Translations under genes and position numbers: made by a program
Shown here: positions 60,525 through 64,000 of the stretch, piece after piece
Numbering within the stretch: the stretch's first letter is position 1
Layout: each line of letters begins with the position of its first letter
NCBI GenBank assembly: GCA_022648295.1
Contig: JALCME010000011.1
Span: 62,001-126,000, forward strand
Direction: 5' to 3'
DNA: 64,000 nt
Origin: Bacteroides sp.
Lineage (GTDB): Bacteria; Bacteroidota; Bacteroidia; Bacteroidales; Bacteroidaceae
Notes under the pieces: model-generated
What the model was told of the DNA's origin: nothing
Database searches by the model: none
The model's input: the letters and a program-made list of their open reading frames with translations, nothing else

Positions 60525-61403
60525 ATGAAAAAGTTAGCAATTCTGATTGTATGCGCAGCCGTAATGGCATCGTGTGATAGCTTTTCTGGTGGGAAAAAGG
60601 ACCAGTTAAAAGCTGAAAATGATTCACTTTTAATGGAATTGACTCAGCGAAATGCTGAATTGGACGAGATGATGGGTACTTTCAATGATATATCCGAAGG
60701 TTTTCGCCAAATTAATGCAGCGGAAAGTCGTGTAGATCTGCAGCGTGGTGCAGTGACGGAGGGATCTGTTGACGCCAAGCAGCAAATTACTCAGGACATT
60801 GAGTTTATCCGTAAACAAATGGATCAGAATAAAGAGCAGATTAGCAAATTGCAAGCCATGTTGAAGACGAGTAAGAATAACTCGGCTCAACTAAAAAAAG
60901 CAGTGGAAGCCCTGACCCAGGAATTGGCGGAGAAAGCTCAACGTATTGAAGAGCTACAAGCTGAATTGGCTGCTAAGAATATCCGTATTCAGGAACTAGA
61001 TGCAGCAGTAACAGGTTTGCAAGCAGACAAAGAAGCTCTTTCTGCAGAGAATGAATCTAAAGCAGAGACAGTTGCTACGCAAGATAAAGCTCTGAATGCT
61101 GCATGGTTTGTATTTGGTACTAAAAAAGAACTGAAAGACCAGAAAATATTAACTGATACCGGTTTGTTTAAAAAAGGTAAGGTCTTGAAAGATGGTGATG
61201 TAAATAAAGACTATTTCACTCAGGTTGATATTCGTACGACAAAGGAAATCAAACTGTATTCTAAAGACGCCACTCTTTTGACTAATCATCCTGCCGGTTC
61301 GTACACTTTGGATAAAGATGATAAGGGACAGTTAACCTTGAAGATATCTAATCCGAAGACATTCTGGAGTGTTTCTAAATATTTGGTTATTCAAGTGAAA
61401 TAA
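60525..61403 (+). CDS. coiled-coil lipoprotein
   Basis: A 292-residue lipoprotein; the signal is MKKLAILIVCAAVMASCDSF (Cys17). Residues ~25-185 form a long coiled coil with heptad runs (QLKAENDSLLMELTQRNAEL, RIEELQAELAAKNIRIQELD). The C-terminal ~100 residues are a beta-rich domain (ELKDQKILTDTGLFKKGKVL, PAGSYTLDKDDKGQLTLKIS). The role is unknown; a periplasmic or outer-membrane-anchored structural part is plausible. It is followed by a good terminator. Confidence 0.8.
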   Translation: MKKLAILIVCAAVMASCDSFSGGKKDQLKAENDSLLMELTQRNAELDEMMGTFNDISEGFRQINAAESRVDLQRGAVTEGSVDAKQQITQDIEFIRKQMDQNKEQISKLQAMLKTSKNNSAQLKKAVEALTQELAEKAQRIEELQAELAAKNIRIQELDAAVTGLQADKEALSAENESKAETVATQDKALNAAWFVFGTKKELKDQKILTDTGLFKKGKVLKDGDVNKDYFTQVDIRTTKEIKLYSKDATLLTNHPAGSYTLDKDDKGQLTLKISNPKTFWSVSKYLVIQVK

Positions 61404-61424
61404 TAATCATATAACTAACTATAG

Positions 61425-61460
61425 AAAAATGACAGGGCCAGATTAGCTCTGTCATTTTTT
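61425..61460 (+). terminator. Rho-independent terminator after the coiled-coil lipoprotein
   Basis: AAAAATGACAGGGC pairs with GCTCTGTCATTTTTT and ends in a T-run. Confidence 0.85.
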
Positions 61461-61471
61461 TCTTTCTCCTT

Positions 61472-62164
61472 ATGAAATATAAAAACTTATTTTTCGATTT
61501 AGATGACACGCTTTGGGCTTTTTCTCTGAATGCCCGCGATACATTCGAGGAAATGTACCATAAATATGAGTATAATCGCTTTTTCCATTCCTTCTCCCAT
61601 TTTTATGAGCTTTATCAACAACGTAATACTGAATTATGGAAAGAATATGAAAATGGTGGGGTGAGTAAAGAAGATTTAAATCGCCAACGTTTTCTTTATC
61701 CTTTAGAAGCGGTAGGAGCAGGCAATGCGAGTCTAGCGAAAAGTTTTTCCGACGATTTCTTTTTAGTGATACCTACTAAAAGGAAATTAATGCCTCATGC
61801 ACGTGAAGTTTTGACTTATCTATCTTCTAAATATCATCTTTACATTTTGTCCAATGGGTTTAGGGAACTGCAATCTCATAAAATGCGTTCAGCTGGAATT
61901 GACGTTTTTTTCAAGAAAGTCATTTTATCAGATGATATTGGTATCTTGAAGCCTTGGCCGGAGATTTTTCATTTTGCTTTGTCTGCAACTCAGTCTGAAT
62001 TGAAAGAATCGCTCATGATTGGAGATAGCTGGGACAATGATATTGTTGGGGCAAATAGGGTAGGAATGCATCAAGTATTTTACAATGTGTCAGGGCGTAG
62101 TGATTTGTCTTTTCAACCGACTTATCTCATAAATAGTTTACAGGATTTATTAGGCTTTTTGTAG
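61472..62164 (+). CDS. HAD-family nucleotidase, YjjG type
   Basis: A 230-residue cytoplasmic phosphatase. HAD motif I is LFFDLDDTLWAFSLNARDTF, motif II YILSNGFRELQSHKM, motif III Lys in ILKPWPEIF, and motif IV MIGDSWDNDIVGANRVGMHQ. The alpha-helical cap and length match YjjG, which dephosphorylates non-canonical pyrimidine nucleotides. It begins 12 bp after a terminator, so it may have its own promoter within that short interval, or depend on read-through. Confidence 0.88.
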   Translation: MKYKNLFFDLDDTLWAFSLNARDTFEEMYHKYEYNRFFHSFSHFYELYQQRNTELWKEYENGGVSKEDLNRQRFLYPLEAVGAGNASLAKSFSDDFFLVIPTKRKLMPHAREVLTYLSSKYHLYILSNGFRELQSHKMRSAGIDVFFKKVILSDDIGILKPWPEIFHFALSATQSELKESLMIGDSWDNDIVGANRVGMHQVFYNVSGRSDLSFQPTYLINSLQDLLGFL

Positions 62165-62292
62165 ATTTTATGTTAGCAGGAATACTTGATTGCATGCTTA
62201 GAAATAATTAAATTATATTAATATTTATTGTGGCCAAAAGGTTAATGTTCGTATTTGTTGATATGTTAGTTAAAGATGAATGAAGTTCCAGC

Positions 62293-62344
62293 CTTTACAT
62301 GAAATTGCTCAAGAATATGTAAAGCATAAACTTGAGCAATTTTT
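62293..62344 (+). terminator. interleaved helices ending in a T-run
   Basis: CTTTACAT (62293-62300) pairs with ATGTAAAG (62317-62324). AAATTGCTCAAG (62302-62313) pairs with CTTGAGCAATTT (62331-62342). Both are perfect and their order is a-b-a'-b', so they form either a pseudoknot or two alternative hairpins. The second ends in TTTTT, like a terminator. Confidence 0.5.
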
Positions 62345-62439
62345 AATAAGCACATAGCGTATTATACAGGTTTGTTGTATTTCCTTGTGTAGTATATTGA
62401 CACCATATATTGCCTGTTAAAACTCTGTAAAGATCTAAT

Positions 62440-62755
62440 ACCGAAACAGTAGAGGCTTTTTCTGCAGGTACTAGAGTTTTGGCATTAGCAGTCTGTGCCC
62501 TCATGGCAAAAATATCAAGTATCAGAGAAGTACAGTCCAATATTCTTATTTTCAGTTCAGCTTCAATATTCTGAATTTGTTTGGCGGAAAGTTCATCATC
62601 AAAAAGAACCATATCAACCTCTCGTTCTTCCTCTTCTTCCTGCTTGATATCGGTTTTGTTTTTTTTTAACTTTCCCTTGCCAACATAAGTCTTAGAATTC
62701 GCGTTAATATAACTGTTTCTACCTGTATATCAGATATTACAAACTCTTTCATGAA
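62440..62755 (-). pseudogene. hflX: hflX GTPase N-terminal remnant
   Basis: The minus strand starts MKEFVISDIQVETVILTRI, then shifts frame into TYVGKGKLKKNKTDIKQEEE and continues MVLFDDELSAKQIQNIEAEL then ILDCTSLILDIFAMRAQTAN and AKT. These are the first ~110 residues of HflX with an internal deletion of roughly 40 residues and a frameshift. The GTPase domain is missing. After AKT the frame runs to a stop at 62343-62345 through an unrelated tail (VSVLDLYRVLTGNIWCQYTT). Confidence 0.75.
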
Positions 62756-62972
62756 AATAATTTCTAATTTATATGGGAGCAAATATATATATAAAAAACC
62801 TGTTGGCGAAATTAAATTAGTCCATATTTAATCTGCTAATGAACAACAAGTATTATTTATTATGAGTTTTAATTCTGTTTAAGATTTAACATTACTGCCT
62901 TGCTATTACGCATAAAGCTATTAACAATAAGCGAAATACACAAGAAAACACCTTTTGTACTTAAGCAAAAGG

Positions 62973-63021
62973 AAAAAAGGTGGAAGACTAACAATAGAAT
63001 TGTTAATCTTTCACCTTTTTT
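62973..63021. terminator. long bidirectional hairpin
   Basis: AAAAAAGGTG GAAGACTAAC AAT pairs with ATTGTTAATCTTTCACCTTTTTT apart from single mismatches, with a 3-nt loop and an A-run/T-run pair. It may end transcription in both directions. Confidence 0.7.
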
Positions 63022-63183
63022 ATCTAGCGGGTATGAAAAGGTACTTTTTCAGCACCATGATTTTGACGCACCCTCGTAATATTTCCAAACAGACGCTATT
63101 AAGTTAAATTAATATTTATAGCATCCTTTAAAAGGATATTTCTTACGAGCTCATCAAAGGTCCACTTCCTCTTTTAACTTATC

Positions 63184-64000
63184 TTAATCTGGATCAAAAT
63201 AAACGAAGTTACTGGTTATAACACCGACAGATACACTATATCTACAATAAGCAGCTATAAAATTATTATCATAAAGCCGATTGTAATACAGATAACTCTC
63301 ATCAGGGGTATAGGTGGCATAGTCAGTAACCGATACGGTGCCGTAAGTGCTATAAGTGTAAGGTGTGGCTACTGTGGGTATTGTAATCGTTGTATATTCT
63401 ACACCCTCAGTAATTGTTACTAAACCATCATAATAATCACCGGATTCTATTGTGGGATCACCTTGTGTGTATATAAAGACGTGAGCCCCTTTGCCATAAG
63501 CATCTTTTATGCGGTAGATGGTCGGATCATCATCACGCCGTTGCAGCGTTAGCCCGGTTTTCCATGCCTGACCGGATCCTCCTGTAAGAAAACGGGCATA
63601 GAGCCTTCCCGTACAGATGTCGTTCCATTTATATCCATAAAAGGTGGTCTCTTGAGAAGTCAGCTCTCCATTCTTTCCTTCTGCTACGACGGTTATGGCA
63701 TTATTCCCAAACAAATCTGTCACAATTATATCAGCGACTCCGTCGCTAAATGTCACCTTAATACCCTTGCTGACCACATATTGGTTGTAACCGTCTTCTC
63801 CGTTAGAACTTATGTATGCTTCTTTTGCAGTTACCGTTTCTGCCAGATAATAGGCATTTTCCACTTTGTTATTTGTAGCAATACGAATTCTTACATCACT
63901 GTCGGTACTATAATCTCCGTCACTGGAAGTAACAGGGTATTGATATACAGTCGCAGCCGGTTTTGAGTCATTGCCTATTGCTGTACCTTCGTCATCCGAA
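63184..64000 (-). CDS. C-terminal part of a secreted beta-rich protein (runs off the right end)
   Basis: The frame is open from the window edge (SDDEGTAIGNDSKPAATVYQ) to the stop at 63184, so the start lies outside and at least 271 residues are present. It contains Ig-like or beta-sandwich strands (VRIRIATNNKVENAYYLAET, GIKVTFSDGVADIIVTDLFG) and a C-terminal part rich in Tyr, Thr and Asp (YDGLVTITEGVEYTTITIPT, YTPDESYLYYNRLYDNNF). This is typical of Bacteroidales surface or PUL-associated lipoproteins of unknown function. I cannot name the family. Confidence 0.65.
   Translation of the reverse strand, partial: SDDEGTAIGNDSKPAATVYQYPVTSSDGDYSTDSDVRIRIATNNKVENAYYLAETVTAKEAYISSNGEDGYNQYVVSKGIKVTFSDGVADIIVTDLFGNNAITVVAEGKNGELTSQETTFYGYKWNDICTGRLYARFLTGGSGQAWKTGLTLQRRDDDPTIYRIKDAYGKGAHVFIYTQGDPTIESGDYYDGLVTITEGVEYTTITIPTVATPYTYSTYGTVSVTDYATYTPDESYLYYNRLYDNNFIAAYCRYSVSVGVITSNFVYFDPD

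Larger units (their letters stand above)
62165..63183. other. gene-poor region with hflX remnant and hairpins
   Basis: About 1 kb. It contains a pseudoknot-like pair of helices (62293-62342), an hflX remnant (62440-62755), and a long hairpin (62973-63021). No intact gene is seen. Confidence 0.55.

Overview
The window looks like a chromosome segment of a Bacteroides-type gut bacterium (order Bacteroidales). Evidence for this: a SusC/SusD polysaccharide-utilisation locus with a hybrid two-component sensor, Bacteroidales -7 boxes (TAnnTTTG) in front of many genes, fimbrillin-type lipoproteins, Rhs fragments of Bacteroides type, and a PnuT-type thiamine operon. I cannot name the species.

Layout. 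0-12.7 kb is mostly housekeeping: a fimbrillin/FISUMP lipoprotein (-), metA, a U32 peptidase-family protein and an SH3/zinc-ribbon membrane protein (+), then on the minus strand a TonB-dependent receptor, a LuxR-type regulator, a FAD oxidoreductase and radA. 12.9-21.4 kb is an A+T-rich accessory island that reads as a graveyard of polymorphic-toxin cassettes. It holds toxin C-termini, immunity-like genes, duplicated and stop-containing pseudogenes, an IS4-type transposase tail, Rhs remnants and two secreted YwqK/MORN-like proteins. A ~60 bp word recurs four times in front of the cassettes. 21.8-29.1 kb holds a methyltransferase, asparaginase I (-) and the threonine operon thrA, homoserine-kinase-like gene, thrC (+), preceded by a Thr-rich leader peptide. 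29.3-33.1 kb is a minus-strand thiamine salvage operon (TonB receptor, PnuT, thiamine pyrophosphokinase) under a TPP riboswitch. mscS and sucCD follow (+).

36.7-51.7 kb is a polysaccharide-utilisation locus: GH3 and GH2 (-), SusC, SusD and GH16 (+), and a hybrid two-component sensor (-). The GH16 plus GH3 content suggests a beta-glucan substrate, with the GH2 trimming side residues; this is inference. 52.5-62.2 kb carries a Vat-like acetyltransferase, a HelD-like helicase, a nucleotidyltransferase-fold protein, a PAS-LuxR regulator, tRNA-Lys, an AI-2E family transporter, thymidine kinase, rsmI, a coiled-coil lipoprotein and a YjjG-type phosphatase. 62.3-63.0 kb holds an hflX remnant, and a partial secreted protein runs off the right end.

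The most unusual non-coding signal is a pair of arrays, near 21.5 kb and 52.3 kb. Each consists of four short palindromes whose centres are spaced exactly 22 bp apart. Both arrays lie beside a shared conserved block and inverted GTGAC/GTGCAAG words, in opposite orientations, so they look like two copies of one composite element.
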